DNA from: Massilia brevitalea
Lineage (GTDB): Bacteria > Pseudomonadota > Gammaproteobacteria > Burkholderiales > Burkholderiaceae_D
Assembly: GCF_030711405.1 (NCBI RefSeq)
Contig: NZ_JAULSI010000015.1
Location: 62,001 to 126,000 of the forward strand
Direction: 5' to 3'
DNA: 64,000 bases
Under the pieces are notes generated by a model. That model was not told the origin of the DNA, made no database searches, and saw nothing but the letters and a program-made list of their open reading frames with translations. The translations under genes were made by a program, and so were the position numbers. This document shows, piece by piece, positions 17,382 through 27,269 of the stretch. The stretch's first letter is position 1; each line of letters opens with the position of its first letter.

Positions 17382-18626
17382 TTAAGCTTTCGCCAGTGCG
17401 CCGGCGCGCGCCACCGGCGCCTCGCGGATCGGCAGGTTGATCAGGGCCGCGGCAATGGCCAGCGCGATGTCGGCGTACCACATCCAGCTGAAGTCACCGA
17501 AGCGCACGAACGCCAGGCCGCCCAGCCAGGCGCCGAAAAAGCCGCCGATCTGGTGCGACAGCAGCGTCAGGCCGAACAGCGTGGCCAGGTAGCGCGTGCC
17601 GAACAGCTTGCCGACCAGGCCGGCCGTTGGGGGCACCGTGGCCAGCCAGGTGAAGCCGAGGGCGGCGGCGAAGATGTAGAAGGTCAGTGCGGTCTTCGGC
17701 GCGAGCAGGTAGATGCCGATGATGACGGCGCGGCTGGCGTACATCAGGGCCAGCAGGTTTTTCATGCGGTAGCGCGTCGAGAGCGCGCCGGCCGTCAGGC
17801 TGCCGGCGATGTTGAACAGGCCGATCAGGCCAAGCGCGGTGCCGGCCACGCCCACCGGCAGGCCGCACAAGGCGACTTCGCCCGGCAGGTGGGTGACCAG
17901 GAAGGCGATGTGGAAGCCGCAGGTAAAGAACCCTGCGTGCAGGAACAGGTAGCTGCGGTCGCGCATGGCCTGGCGCAGTTGTTCGGTGAGGCCGATGCCG
18001 ATGACGGGGGCGGCGCCGGCGGCGGCCACGCTCGGCGCCGATGCAGGCTTCTTGCGCAGGAACCAGGCCAGCGGAATGGTGAGCAAGGTGGTGGCGGCCA
18101 TGGTGAGCATGGCGAGTATCCAGCCGGGGCCGGCGATCAGCGCCTGCATCAGCGGTGCGAAGACGAACTGGCCGAAGGAGCCGCCGGCGTTGATGAAGCC
18201 GGAGGCAAAGGGGCGGCGCGTGGCGGGCAGGCGCTGGGCGGTGGCGCCGATCAGGATCGAGAAGCTGCCGGCGCCGGCGCCTGCCGCCGAGAGGATGCCG
18301 AGGGTCAGCATCAGGCCCCATTCCGAGCTGACGAAAGGCGTAGCGGCCAGGCCGGCGGCCAGCAGCACGGCGCCAAGGACGATCACGCGCGCGGGGCCGT
18401 ATTTGTCGGCCACGGCGCCGAACACGGGCTGCGAGGCGCCCCACATGAATTGGCCGATGGCCATGGCGAAGCTGATGCTGGCGATGCCGAGGCCGGTGGA
18501 GGTGTTGATCGGCGAGAGGAACAGGCCGGTGGTCAGGCGCGCGCCCATGGTGATCATCAGGATGGCGCTGGCGGCCAGGATCAGCACCCAGGCGGCGCGG
18601 GGGGACATCTCGGTTTGCGTTGTCAT
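17382..18626 (-). CDS. MFS transporter
   Basis: 414 residues with twelve apparent membrane helices and a charged cytoplasmic loop in the middle (residues about 200-230, RKKPASAPS). The loop 2-3 motif appears as GAVADKYGPARVIVLGAVLL. The pattern resembles the monocarboxylate/oxalate-formate antiporter (OFA) branch, for example RYRMKNLLALMYASRAV in the second half, but the substrate cannot be fixed. It heads a two-gene operon with the 102-residue orphan. Confidence 0.85.
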   Translation of the reverse strand: MTTQTEMSPRAAWVLILAASAILMITMGARLTTGLFLSPINTSTGLGIASISFAMAIGQFMWGASQPVFGAVADKYGPARVIVLGAVLLAAGLAATPFVSSEWGLMLTLGILSAAGAGAGSFSILIGATAQRLPATRRPFASGFINAGGSFGQFVFAPLMQALIAGPGWILAMLTMAATTLLTIPLAWFLRKKPASAPSVAAAGAAPVIGIGLTEQLRQAMRDRSYLFLHAGFFTCGFHIAFLVTHLPGEVALCGLPVGVAGTALGLIGLFNIAGSLTAGALSTRYRMKNLLALMYASRAVIIGIYLLAPKTALTFYIFAAALGFTWLATVPPTAGLVGKLFGTRYLATLFGLTLLSHQIGGFFGAWLGGLAFVRFGDFSWMWYADIALAIAAALINLPIREAPVARAGALAKA

Positions 18627-18774
18627 TGTTATTCCCCGGAATGGACGCGTTGGACACGCGTGGGTCAGGGATGGTATTTTAGCAACGATGTGCGGGGCGT
18701 GCAGAGGGTTGGCAGTTTTTGCCGATGATTTGGCTGGTGAGGTGTCGGCCGCGGTGGGGTGTGTTGCCGTACGA

Positions 18775-18843
18775 CCGCGTGGGCACGAGTGCCCACCCTA
18801 CGTGGAGCGGGTTTTCGTAGGGTGGGCACTTGTGCCCACGCGG
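18775..18843. repeat. Inverted pair of GTGGGCAC palindromic repeats (REPIN-like)
   Basis: Two 28-bp palindromes face each other: GCGTGGGCACGAGTGCCCAC at about 18777 and GTAGGGTGGGCACTTGTGCC at about 18817, with a 13-bp spacer. They make up the core of the 319-bp gene-free gap between ispF and the MFS gene; I see nothing else there. Confidence 0.75.
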
Positions 18844-18945
18844 TGCGGCGCATGCAGGTCGAAATGCCAGCTCAATCCGCCGACATCTTCATCAACACCC
18901 CTCCGACTGCCGTGCCGGTCGTGTTTCCCGATATGGGCGAGGTCG

Positions 18946-19458
18946 TTAGGCCGCGGCGCGGATCAGCATCGCCACCGCTTCCGCCGCCATGCCTTCTTCG
19001 CGGCCGAGGTAGCCCAGCTTCTCGTTGGTCTTGGCCTTGATGTTCACCTGTTGCGGCGACACGCCCAGGTCTTCGGCGATGCGCGAGACCATTTGCGGGA
19101 TGTGCGGCGCCATCTTCGGCTGCTGGGCAATGATGGTGGCGTCGACGTTGCCGATGGTGTAGCCGGTGGCAAGGACACGGGTCGCCGCCTCGCGCAACAG
19201 CGTACGGGAATCGGCGCCGGCGAACATCGGGTCCGTATCCGGGAAATGCTTGCCGATGTCGCCCAGCGCCGCGGCGCCGAGCAGCGCGTCGATGATCGCG
19301 TGCAGCAGAACGTCGGCGTCGGAATGGCCGAACAGGCCGAGGCGGTGTGGGATGGTGACGCCGCCGACGATCAGCTTGCGGCCTTCCACCAGGCGGTGGC
19401 AGTCGTAGCCGGTGCCGATGCGAAACGGTGGGGTCGGGTTATAAGATGCAAGTGCCAT
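18946..19458 (-). CDS. ispF: 2-C-methyl-D-erythritol 2,4-cyclodiphosphate synthase
   Basis: 170 residues from the ATG at 19458. It contains [11 protein letters not shown], with the metal-binding Asp and His, [21 protein letters not shown] and [11 protein letters not shown], all diagnostic for IspF. It makes the cyclic diphosphate intermediate of the MEP isoprenoid pathway. The gene is 7 bp downstream of ispD and is the last gene of the long nuo-isp gene train. Confidence 0.95.
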   Translation of the reverse strand: MALASYNPTPPFRIGTGYDCHRLVEGRKLIVGGVTIPHRLGLFGHSDADVLLHAIIDALLGAAALGDIGKHFPDTDPMFAGADSRTLLREAATRVLATGYTIGNVDATIIAQQPKMAPHIPQMVSRIAEDLGVSPQQVNIKAKTNEKLGYLGREEGMAAEAVAMLIRAAA

Positions 19459-19465
19459 GGTTCGT

Positions 19466-20170
19466 TTACAGGAATGCGGGTTGGGTCGTTGCCAGGTACA
19501 TCTCGGCAATGCGTACGTCGCCGGGCAAGGTGACTTTCAGATTGCGCGGATCGCCCTCGACCAGTTTCGGCGACAGGCCCAGCGCTTCGACGGCCGAGGC
19601 GTCGTCGGTGATCTGCTTCATGTCGCGTGCAGCGGCCAAGGCCTCGCGCAGCAGCTTGTAGCGGAACATCTGCGGCGTCTGCGCCAGCCACATGCCTTCG
19701 CGCGAGACGGTGCCGACTTCGCCGGCGATGCAGCGCTTGACGGTGTCCACCACCGGCAGCGCGAGCACGCCGCCGACCGGGTGTTCGCCGGTATGGGTAA
19801 TCAGTTTTTCGATCAGGGCTTCGTCCAGGCCAGGGCGGGCGGCGTCGTGTACCAGCACCCAGTCGTTTTCGCGCAGGGTGCCGTTCAGGGCGGCCAGGCC
19901 GTTCTGCACCGATTCGGCGCGTGTTGCGCCGCCGCATCGGAGCACGGTCACGCCGTGGCTGGGGACGATGCTGTCGATGACAGGATCGTCGGCGCTGACC
20001 ACGACATAGGTATGCGCGATCAGTTCGCTGAACAGGAAAGCGTCGATGGCGTGGCGCAGCATCGGCTTGCCGCCGATCTTGACGTATTGCTTCGGTCCGC
20101 TTGCGGCCATGCGCGCCCCGACGCCGGCTGCGGGGATCAAAGCGAAGTAACGTGGAGCTAAGGAATTCAT
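19466..20170 (-). CDS. ispD: 2-C-methyl-D-erythritol 4-phosphate cytidylyltransferase
   Basis: 234 residues. The N-terminal [20 protein letters not shown] is the nucleotidyltransferase CTP-binding loop, and [16 protein letters not shown] is the IspD signature. It activates methylerythritol phosphate with CTP in the MEP pathway. Its ATG overlaps the stop of the upstream metalloprotease-like gene by 4 bp, and ispF follows at 7 bp. Confidence 0.95.
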   Translation of the reverse strand: MNSLAPRYFALIPAAGVGARMAASGPKQYVKIGGKPMLRHAIDAFLFSELIAHTYVVVSADDPVIDSIVPSHGVTVLRCGGATRAESVQNGLAALNGTLRENDWVLVHDAARPGLDEALIEKLITHTGEHPVGGVLALPVVDTVKRCIAGEVGTVSREGMWLAQTPQMFRYKLLREALAAARDMKQITDDASAVEALGLSPKLVEGDPRNLKVTLPGDVRIAEMYLATTQPAFL

Positions 20171-20859
20171 GTGTTGTTTTTTCGTTTTGCCGGTCTAATA
20201 AGAGACTGTACCTCACCTGCACAAACTTTGCCGAGACGCGCGTATTCCTGCGGAGTATCAATTGCTGCCTGCAAGGCCTCTACTTTCGCCATCTCGTTCT
20301 TGATGAAGCGCATCCAACCAGTGTCTATCTCGCGCTGCAACAAATTGCGCGCTTGCCCCGCCGGCGCGTACAGCGGCTTGCCGGCGAAACGCGCCTCGAG
20401 CGCTGCCCGCACCACCTTTTCCGCACGCGGCAGGAAATCCATGTAGGCGTTCAGGTGGCGCATCTCATGTGTGAGGATTTCCTTGTACGCGCAGGTGCCC
20501 GGCGTAAACTCGCGGCCCACGTAGACGATGATCGGGAGATAGGTCAGGTTGACGTCGAGGCGTGGCGCCACGCATTCGTAGCCGGTGGCCGGGTCGGACA
20601 GCATGCGCCCCTTCACGCCGATCGACACGTGCGACTCGGCCCGCGTCAGCCCAAGCACATAGCTGCCGGGGGCGCGGTTGCCTTTCAGCCGGGTCAGGCC
20701 GTGGAAAGAATAGGAATTGTCGACGCGGTAGCCGTTCTGGCGCAGCGTAAACACCGAGATGCTGTCGCCGATGGTGTCTTCGCATCGGGCCTGGAACGGC
20801 GTGCGCGCGCTCGCGGGGGCCAGCGTGAACAGAGAGGCCAGCGCAAGCGCGATTTTCAT
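20167..20859 (-). CDS. Secreted protein with an HExxH zinc-protease motif
   Basis: 230 residues with a signal peptide (residues 1-18, ending ASA). ILTHEMRHLNAYMDF near residue 130 carries HEMRH, which fits the zincin HExxH motif. Two further cysteines flank it (ECVAP, GTCAY), suggesting a disulfide in the periplasm. I do not recognise a named family. It lies between the NUDIX gene (15-bp gap) and ispD (4-bp overlap), an odd place for an exported protein. Confidence 0.7.
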   Translation of the reverse strand: MKIALALASLFTLAPASARTPFQARCEDTIGDSISVFTLRQNGYRVDNSYSFHGLTRLKGNRAPGSYVLGLTRAESHVSIGVKGRMLSDPATGYECVAPRLDVNLTYLPIIVYVGREFTPGTCAYKEILTHEMRHLNAYMDFLPRAEKVVRAALEARFAGKPLYAPAGQARNLLQREIDTGWMRFIKNEMAKVEALQAAIDTPQEYARLGKVCAGEVQSLIRPAKRKNNT

Positions 20860-20874
20860 TTCGGCGGGGGAGTC

Positions 20875-21441
20875 TCAGGCGGCGGGGGTCCAGGTTCCGC
20901 TGACGATTTTCTCCAGCCAGAACGCGCCGATGATGGTCTTCACGTCGGTGATCTCGCCGCTTTTGACCATCTCCATCAACTCCGGCACGGTGACGGTGAA
21001 GGTTTCCAGGAACTCGCCGTCGTCGAGCTTCGGCTCGCCGGCGGTGAGGCCGCGCGCCAGGAACAGTTCCAAATGTTCGTCGGAATACGCGATGGCGTTG
21101 TGGATGGTGCACACGAAGCGCCAGTCGCTGGCGGTGTAGCCGGTTTCCTCTTCGAGCTCGCGCCGGGCGCAGGCCAGGTGTTCTTCGCCGAGGTCGATCT
21201 TCCCGGCCGGGAACTCGATGAAGACTTTGTCGTTCGGGTAGCGGAACTGGCGTTCGAGCAGCACGCGGCCATCGTCGAACAGGGGCAGGATGCAGACGGC
21301 GCCGGGATGGCGGATGTACTCGCGGTGGGTGATTTTACCGTCGGGCAGCTGGATGCGGTCGCGCGAGACTTTTAAAAACTTGCCGTCGTAGGCGACTTCG
21401 CCGTCGAGGCGAATTTCCTTCAATTGCGATTGCGAATCCAT
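20875..21441 (-). CDS. nudF: NUDIX hydrolase, ADP-ribose pyrophosphatase type
   Basis: 188 residues. The Nudix box reads as the GX5EX7REUXEEXGU pattern: it starts at GKIDLGEEHLACARRELEEE and ends TGY. Upstream EYIRHPGAVCILPL and the overall length match NudF-like ADP-ribose pyrophosphatases, which split ADP-ribose and similar nucleotide sugars to AMP. It is 30 bp after the DUF2818 gene in the nuo train. Confidence 0.88.
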   Translation of the reverse strand: MDSQSQLKEIRLDGEVAYDGKFLKVSRDRIQLPDGKITHREYIRHPGAVCILPLFDDGRVLLERQFRYPNDKVFIEFPAGKIDLGEEHLACARRELEEETGYTASDWRFVCTIHNAIAYSDEHLELFLARGLTAGEPKLDDGEFLETFTVTVPELMEMVKSGEITDVKTIIGAFWLEKIVSGTWTPAA

Positions 21442-21471
21442 TGGACTCCCAGGTTGACCCTACGTTGACGA

Positions 21472-21774
21472 TCAGCGGCGCTTGCGCAGGTTACGTAGGA
21501 CAAACCCTGGAAACGCCAGCACGACGAACAGGCAGCCCGTGATCGCATAGAACTCCCACCCCTGGGCAAACACGTTGCCGATGGCGTATTCCAATGCGTA
21601 GGCCAGTGCGCCGACGATGAAGTATAAGACAAGCAGCTCGAGCAGGCGCACGAAGAAGGGTTTCGTGCGCGCGCTCATGGGAATCAACCCAAACAACTTA
21701 TCGTTCGCGAACGGCAGGTTGGCGGCGGCGAGCGCCACCGCCACCACCAGCCAGCCGGCCAGCGAAACGTCCAA
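21472..21774 (-). CDS. DUF2818 family membrane protein
   Basis: 100 residues with three membrane helices (residues about 5-22, 40-62 and 72-92) and a basic C-terminus RNLRKRR. The sequence DVSLAGWLVVAVALAAANLP followed by FANDKLFGL is typical of DUF2818, which in Burkholderiales sits directly after nuoN. The start lies right next to the nuoN stop codon, so the two are probably co-translated. Possibly a complex I assembly or stability factor; this is inference from position. Confidence 0.85.
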   Translation of the reverse strand: MDVSLAGWLVVAVALAAANLPFANDKLFGLIPMSARTKPFFVRLLELLVLYFIVGALAYALEYAIGNVFAQGWEFYAITGCLFVVLAFPGFVLRNLRKRR

Positions 21775-23283
21775 TCAAGCCGCCAGGGTAGCGCGGATCG
21801 CCTGCAGGCAGGTGCCCAGCAGTGCGCCCGGCACGATGCCCAGCACCAGCACGGCGATGCCGTTGATCGACAGCGCCAGGCGCATGTCGGCCGGGGTAGC
21901 GATCGGGGTGGTGTCGACCGCTTCGTCGAACCACATGGTCTTCACAACGCGCAGGTAGTAGAAGGCCCCGATCAGCGAGAACAGCACGGCCACCACGGCC
22001 AGCCAGATCATGCCGGTGTTGGCGACGGCCTGCAGGACGGCCCACTTGGCCATGAAGCCCATCATCGGCGGCACGCCGGCCAGCGAGAACATCAGCACCG
22101 TCATGACGATCGCGAACCACGGGCTGCGGCGGCCCAGGCCCTTGAAGTCGGCGATCTGCTCGGCTTCGAAGCCCGAACGCGCCAGCATCATGATCACGCC
22201 GAAGCTGCCCAGGGTGGTCAGGACGTAGGTGATCGACGAGTACATGGCGGCGCTGTAGGCGGCTGGCATGTTGCTGGTGTCGCCGCCGACCACGCCGGCC
22301 ATCATGGCCAGCAGGACGAAGCCCATCTGGGCGATCGACGAGTAGGCCAGCAGGCGCTTGATGTTGGTCTGGGCGATGGCGGTCAGGTTACCGATGGCCA
22401 GCGACAGCACGGCCAGCACCATCAGCATCTGCTGCCAGTCGGCAGCCATGCTCGGCAGGCCTTCGACCAGCACGCGCATCAGCATGGCGAATGCGGCCAG
22501 CTTCGGCGCACCGCCCAGCAGCAGGGTCACCGCGGTCGGCGCGCCCTGGTAGACGTCCGGCGCCCACATGTGGAACGGCACCGCGCCCAGCTTGAAGGCC
22601 ATGCCGGCCACCACGAACACCAGGCCGAAGGTCAGGATGGTGCTGTCGGCGTTGATGGCGCGGGCGGCGATCTCGTTGACGTCGAGCGAACCGGTGGCGC
22701 CGTAGATCATCGAGATACCGTAGAGCATGAAGCCCGAGGCCAGCGCACCCAGGATGAAGTACTTCATCGAGGCTTCGGTCGAGGTCGCGTGGTCGCGGCG
22801 CAGCGCCACCAGGGCGTACAGCGACAGCGACATCAGTTCCAGGCCCAGGTAGATCGACAGCATGCTGTTACCCGAGATCATGATCATCTGGCCCAGCATG
22901 GCGAACAGCGCGAGCACATAAAACTCGCCGCCCAGGTTACCCGAGAGCATGCCGCGCTCGGTGGCGTACTGGCGCGAATACACCAGCGTGATGGCGACCG
23001 CCAGGTAGGTAAACAGCTTGAGCAGGTTGCCCATCGGGTCCGACACGTACATGTGGTTGAACGTGTAGACGGTGGCGCCGTCGACGAAGTCGGCGCCGGT
23101 GAGCACGGCGCAGCCGATCACCGTCAGCAGCGACAGGTAATAGGTCACGTTGCGGTTCGACTTCTTCAGGTAGAGGTCGATCAGCAGGATCGCGGAAGCC
23201 GCGATCAGCAGGAAGATTTCGGCATAGACCGGCACCAGGTTGGTGTCGGCCGCCGCGAGCAATGGGTTGGTCATCTCGTTCAT
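21775..23283 (-). CDS. nuoN: NADH-quinone oxidoreductase subunit N
   Basis: 502 residues with about fourteen membrane helices. [33 protein letters not shown] and the Lys/Glu residues within helices are those of the antiporter-like proton-pumping subunit NuoN. It is the last nuo gene and is followed without a gap by DUF2818. Confidence 0.96.
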   Translation of the reverse strand: MNEMTNPLLAAADTNLVPVYAEIFLLIAASAILLIDLYLKKSNRNVTYYLSLLTVIGCAVLTGADFVDGATVYTFNHMYVSDPMGNLLKLFTYLAVAITLVYSRQYATERGMLSGNLGGEFYVLALFAMLGQMIMISGNSMLSIYLGLELMSLSLYALVALRRDHATSTEASMKYFILGALASGFMLYGISMIYGATGSLDVNEIAARAINADSTILTFGLVFVVAGMAFKLGAVPFHMWAPDVYQGAPTAVTLLLGGAPKLAAFAMLMRVLVEGLPSMAADWQQMLMVLAVLSLAIGNLTAIAQTNIKRLLAYSSIAQMGFVLLAMMAGVVGGDTSNMPAAYSAAMYSSITYVLTTLGSFGVIMMLARSGFEAEQIADFKGLGRRSPWFAIVMTVLMFSLAGVPPMMGFMAKWAVLQAVANTGMIWLAVVAVLFSLIGAFYYLRVVKTMWFDEAVDTTPIATPADMRLALSINGIAVLVLGIVPGALLGTCLQAIRATLAA

Positions 23284-23289
23284 ATCGAT

Positions 23290-24780
23290 TTATTGAGGCA
23301 GCTTGGACACGGACACGTGTTGCAGCAGGTCGGCAACCGAAGTCTGCAGGGTATCTGCAATTGGCGCCGGGTACAGGCCCATGTACAGCGTGGCAATCGC
23401 CAGCACGGCCAGGATGGCGAACTCGCGCTTGTTGAGATCAACAAGTTTGGCCACGTGGGCGTTGCCCACGGGACCAAATACCACGCGCTTGACCATCCAC
23501 AGCGAGTAGGCCGCGCCCAGGATCAGGGCGGTGCCGGCAGCCAGGCCGGTCCAGAAGTTGAACTGCACGGCAGCCAGGATCACCATGAATTCGCCGATGA
23601 AGCCCGAGGTGGCCGGCAGGCCGGCATTCGCCATCGAGAACAGCACGGCAAAGGCGGCAAACTTCGGCATCGTGTTCACGACACCACCGTAGTCGGCGAT
23701 TTCACGCGAGTGCATGCGGTCGTACAGCACGCCGATACACAGGAACATCGCGCCCGACACGAAGCCGTGCGAGATCGCCTGCATGATGCCGCCCTGCACG
23801 CCCATCTCGTTGAAGATGAAGAAGCCCAGGGTGACGAAGCCCATGTGCGCGATCGACGAGTAGGCGACCAGTTTCTTCATGTCCTTCTGGACCATGGCCA
23901 CCAGGCCGATGTAGATCACGGCGATCAGCGACAGCACGATGACGACCGGCGCCAGGTAGTGCGAAGCGTCCGGCGCGATCGGCAGCGAGAACCGCAGGAA
24001 GCCGTAGGCGCCGAGTTTGAGCATGATCGCGGCCAGCACGACGGAACCGCCGGTTGGCGCTTCCACGTGGGCGTCCGGCAGCCAGGTGTGCACCGGCCAC
24101 ATCGGCACCTTCACGGCGAAGGCCATGAAGAAGGCGATGAAGATCAGGATCTGCTCCTTCATGCCCAGCGCCTGGGTATGCCATTTCTGGATCTCGAAGG
24201 TGCCCGAGACGTTGTACAGGTAGATGATCGCGATCAGGGTCAGCAGCGAGCCGAAGAACGTGTACAGGAAGAACTTGAAGGCTGCGTACACGCGGTTCGG
24301 GCCACCGAAGACGCCGATGATGATGAACATCGGGATCAGGGTCGCTTCGAAGAAGAAGTAGAACAGCACGCCGTCCAGCGCCGCGAAGACGCCGATCATC
24401 AGGCCCGACAGCAGCAGGAAGGAGCCCATGTACTGGGCCACGCGTTCTTCGATGACTTCCCAGGCGGCCGCCACCACGATGATGGTGATGAAGGCGGTCA
24501 GCGGGATGAACCACATCGACAGGCCGTCGACACCGAGACGGTAGAAGATGTTGAAGCGCTCGATCCACGGCGCGACTTCATAGAACTGCATGCCATGCGC
24601 GGCGTTGTCGAACTGCGTGATCAGCGGGATCGTCGGCAGCAGGCTGACGACGGCGCCGACGAGCGACAGCACGCGGACCAGTCCGCGGTTGCTGTCGCGG
24701 CCCACGGCGAGCACGAGCACGCCGAACAGGATCGGGAGCCAGATTGACAGGCTCAGGTAATGAGAGGTGTTCTGCATCAT
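23290..24780 (-). CDS. nuoM: NADH-quinone oxidoreductase subunit M
   Basis: 496 residues from the first of two tandem ATGs at 24780/24777; the longer frame to 24852 would overlap nuoL and is rejected. It has the antiporter-subunit blocks LGVDGLSMWFIPLTAFIT, MWPVHTWLPDAHVEAPTGGS and KKLVAYSSIAHMGFV. One of the proton-pumping membrane arm subunits of complex I. 6 bp before nuoN. Confidence 0.96.
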   Translation of the reverse strand: MMQNTSHYLSLSIWLPILFGVLVLAVGRDSNRGLVRVLSLVGAVVSLLPTIPLITQFDNAAHGMQFYEVAPWIERFNIFYRLGVDGLSMWFIPLTAFITIIVVAAAWEVIEERVAQYMGSFLLLSGLMIGVFAALDGVLFYFFFEATLIPMFIIIGVFGGPNRVYAAFKFFLYTFFGSLLTLIAIIYLYNVSGTFEIQKWHTQALGMKEQILIFIAFFMAFAVKVPMWPVHTWLPDAHVEAPTGGSVVLAAIMLKLGAYGFLRFSLPIAPDASHYLAPVVIVLSLIAVIYIGLVAMVQKDMKKLVAYSSIAHMGFVTLGFFIFNEMGVQGGIMQAISHGFVSGAMFLCIGVLYDRMHSREIADYGGVVNTMPKFAAFAVLFSMANAGLPATSGFIGEFMVILAAVQFNFWTGLAAGTALILGAAYSLWMVKRVVFGPVGNAHVAKLVDLNKREFAILAVLAIATLYMGLYPAPIADTLQTSVADLLQHVSVSKLPQ

Positions 24781-24802
24781 TTGTCTTTTTCTTTGCCTGT
24801 AA

Positions 24803-26920
24803 TTAGCGCCAGAACGGGAAGAAGTACAGCAGGGTCGCAGCGATACCCGCAATCATCACGAACGCGTAGTGGTAGATGTAGCCGGTCTGGCCCTTGCGGG
24901 TCAGCAGCGCGAACCAGCCGACCGCCTTGGCCGAGCCATTGACGATGAGGCCGTCGATCAGCGCACGGTCGCCCACTTTCCACAGGCCGCCGCCGATGGC
25001 GCGTGCGCCGCCGGCAAACACTGCCTGGTTGAACTTGTCCATGTAGTACTTGTTGTCCAGCAGCGTGTGCAGCGGCTTGAACTTCGCGTAGAACCAGGCC
25101 GGGACGCGCGGGTTGATCATGTAGCAGTAGTAGGCCACCACCACGCCAGCCAGTGCCAGCCAGAACGGTGCGGTCGTCAAACCGTGGATCGCCATGCCGA
25201 CGGCGCCGTGGAATTCCTCGCGCAGGGTTTCCATCGCGGTGTGGTTCTCGCCGACGAAGATGACGCCCTTGAAGAAGTCGCCGTGCAGCATCGGGCCGAT
25301 GGCCAGGTAACCGATGATGACCGACGGGATCGCCAGCAGGACCAGCGGCAGGGTCACGACCCATGGCGATTCGTGCGGCTTCTGGCCCGGGGCCAGGCCG
25401 TGGTGGCCGTGGTCGTCGTGCTCTTCCTCATGATGCGCGTCCGAATCATGGGTCGCGTGCGGATCGGCGTGGCCGTGGCCCGCTGCAACCGCTTGTTTGT
25501 GATCGTCATGCGCATGATGGTCGTGGGCGTGTGCCTTGCCGAAGCGCTCTTCCCCGTGGAACACCAGGAAATACATGCGGAACGAGTAGAAGGCAGTCAC
25601 GAAGACACCAGCCAGCACGGCGAAGTAGGCAAAGCCCGCACCCGGGATGTTCGAGGCGTGCACCGCTTCGATGATCGAGTCCTTCGAGTAGAAGCCGGCG
25701 AAGAACGGGGTACCGATCAGGGCCAGCGAGCCCAGCAGCGAGGTGATCCAGGTGATCGGCATGTACTTGCGCAGGCCGCCCATGTTGCGCATGTCCTGGT
25801 CGTGGTGCATGCCGATGATGACCGAACCGGCGCCAAGGAACAGCAGCGCCTTGAAGAAGGCGTGGGTCATCAGGTGGAACACGGCCACCGAGTAGGCCGA
25901 GGCGCCCAGGGCGACGGTCATGTAGCCCAGCTGCGACAGGGTCGAGTAAGCGACCACGCGCTTGATGTCGTTCTGGATGATGCCGAGGAAGCCCATGAAC
26001 AGTGCGGTAATCGCGCCGATCACGATAACGAAGCTCAGCGCGCCGTCCGACAGTTCGAACAGCGGCGACATGCGCGACACCATGAAGATGCCGGCGGTAA
26101 CCATGGTCGCGGCGTGGATCAGTGCCGAGATCGGGGTCGGGCCTTCCATCGAGTCCGGCAGCCAGACGTGCAGCGGGAACTGCGCCGACTTGCCCATCGC
26201 GCCGATGAACAGGCAGATGCAGGCGGCGGTCAGCAGCGGCCAGCCGATGCCGGGCACGGTCATGCCGACCAGCTTGTCGGCCTGGGCGAAAGTTTCGCCG
26301 TAGTGCATGGTGCCCGAGGCCGCCAGCAGCAGGCCGATACCGAGGATGAAGCCGAAGTCGCCGACGCGGTTGACCAGGAAGGCCTTCATGTTGGCGAAGA
26401 TCGCGGTCGGACGGGTGTACCAGAAGCCGATCAGCAGGTAGGACACCAGGCCCACCGCTTCCCAGCCGAAGAACAGCTGCAGGAAGTTGTTCGACATGAC
26501 CAGCATTAGCATGGCGAAGGTGAACAGCGAGATGTACGAGAAGAAGCGGTTGTAGCCTTCGTCCTCGGCCATGTAGCCGATGGTGTAGATGTGGACCATC
26601 AGCGAGACCGAGGTGACCACGCACATCATCATCGCCGACAGGGTGTCGATCTGGAAGCCGACCGCCAGCTTGACGGTGCCGACCGTCATCCAGGTGTAGA
26701 TGTCCTGGTTGAAGACCGGTGCGCCGTCGAGGATGGCCATCAGGGTCTGGACCGAGATGATCAGTGCGATCAGGACGCCCAGGATGGTTGCCGTGTGGGA
26801 GACCTTGCGGCCGACCACGTTACCGAGAAACTTGGTACCGAGCAGGCCGGCAATCGCCGAGCCTGCGAGCGGCGCCAGAGGCACCGCCAGTAACATTGAG
26901 GAAGAGAGTTGCCCCGCCAT
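24803..26920 (-). CDS. nuoL: NADH-quinone oxidoreductase subunit L
   Basis: 705 residues. FFSYISLFTFAMLMLVMSNN, GWEAVGLVSYLLIGFW, QFPLHVWLPDSMEGPTPISA and KRVVAYSTLSQLGYM identify NuoL, and the C-terminus has the lateral helix region. An unusual His/Asp/Glu-rich stretch occupies about residues 460-510 (bases 25388-25540), with runs such as HDHHAHDDHK and HHEEEHDDHGHH. This makes the protein longer than the E. coli subunit of about 613 residues. Confidence 0.96.
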   Translation of the reverse strand: MAGQLSSSMLLAVPLAPLAGSAIAGLLGTKFLGNVVGRKVSHTATILGVLIALIISVQTLMAILDGAPVFNQDIYTWMTVGTVKLAVGFQIDTLSAMMMCVVTSVSLMVHIYTIGYMAEDEGYNRFFSYISLFTFAMLMLVMSNNFLQLFFGWEAVGLVSYLLIGFWYTRPTAIFANMKAFLVNRVGDFGFILGIGLLLAASGTMHYGETFAQADKLVGMTVPGIGWPLLTAACICLFIGAMGKSAQFPLHVWLPDSMEGPTPISALIHAATMVTAGIFMVSRMSPLFELSDGALSFVIVIGAITALFMGFLGIIQNDIKRVVAYSTLSQLGYMTVALGASAYSVAVFHLMTHAFFKALLFLGAGSVIIGMHHDQDMRNMGGLRKYMPITWITSLLGSLALIGTPFFAGFYSKDSIIEAVHASNIPGAGFAYFAVLAGVFVTAFYSFRMYFLVFHGEERFGKAHAHDHHAHDDHKQAVAAGHGHADPHATHDSDAHHEEEHDDHGHHGLAPGQKPHESPWVVTLPLVLLAIPSVIIGYLAIGPMLHGDFFKGVIFVGENHTAMETLREEFHGAVGMAIHGLTTAPFWLALAGVVVAYYCYMINPRVPAWFYAKFKPLHTLLDNKYYMDKFNQAVFAGGARAIGGGLWKVGDRALIDGLIVNGSAKAVGWFALLTRKGQTGYIYHYAFVMIAGIAATLLYFFPFWR

Positions 26921-26960
26921 GTTGAACCTTAATCGTTATTAATTATCAGCCGAGACCGGA

Positions 26961-27269
26961 TCAGCCCTTGAGGCTGTCGAGGTCTTCCACATTGATCGTG
27001 TCCAGGTTACGGAACAGGACCACCAGGATCGCCAGGCCGATCGCCGATTCGGCGGCCGCGACGGTCAGGATGAAGAACACGAAGATCTGCCCCGCCGCGT
27101 CACCGAGGTAATGCGAGAAGGCGATGAAGTTCAGGTTCACTGCCAGCAGCATCAGTTCGATGGCCATCAGCAGGATGATGATGTTCTTCCGGTTCAGGAA
27201 AATACCGACGATCGAGATCGCGAACAGGATCGCGCCCAGGACCAGGTAGTGTGCAAGCGATAAAGTCAC
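26961..27269 (-). CDS. nuoK: NADH-quinone oxidoreductase subunit K
   Basis: 102 residues with three membrane helices. [20 protein letters not shown] carries the conserved membrane Glu, and [14 protein letters not shown] the second. This is the usual NuoK length. Start overlaps the nuoJ stop by 4 bp. Confidence 0.95.
   Translation of the reverse strand: MTLSLAHYLVLGAILFAISIVGIFLNRKNIIILLMAIELMLLAVNLNFIAFSHYLGDAAGQIFVFFILTVAAAESAIGLAILVVLFRNLDTINVEDLDSLKG

Noticed and set aside
17271..18728. 485-residue frame opposite the MFS transporter
   Set aside because: Gly/Gln/Asp-rich shadow of the transmembrane protein; no domain.
22570..24747. 725-residue antisense frame opposite nuoN/nuoM, rich in His, Gln and Asp
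   Set aside because: It is the mirror frame of conserved nuo genes. Its composition is typical of such shadows in GC-rich DNA and it has no domain.
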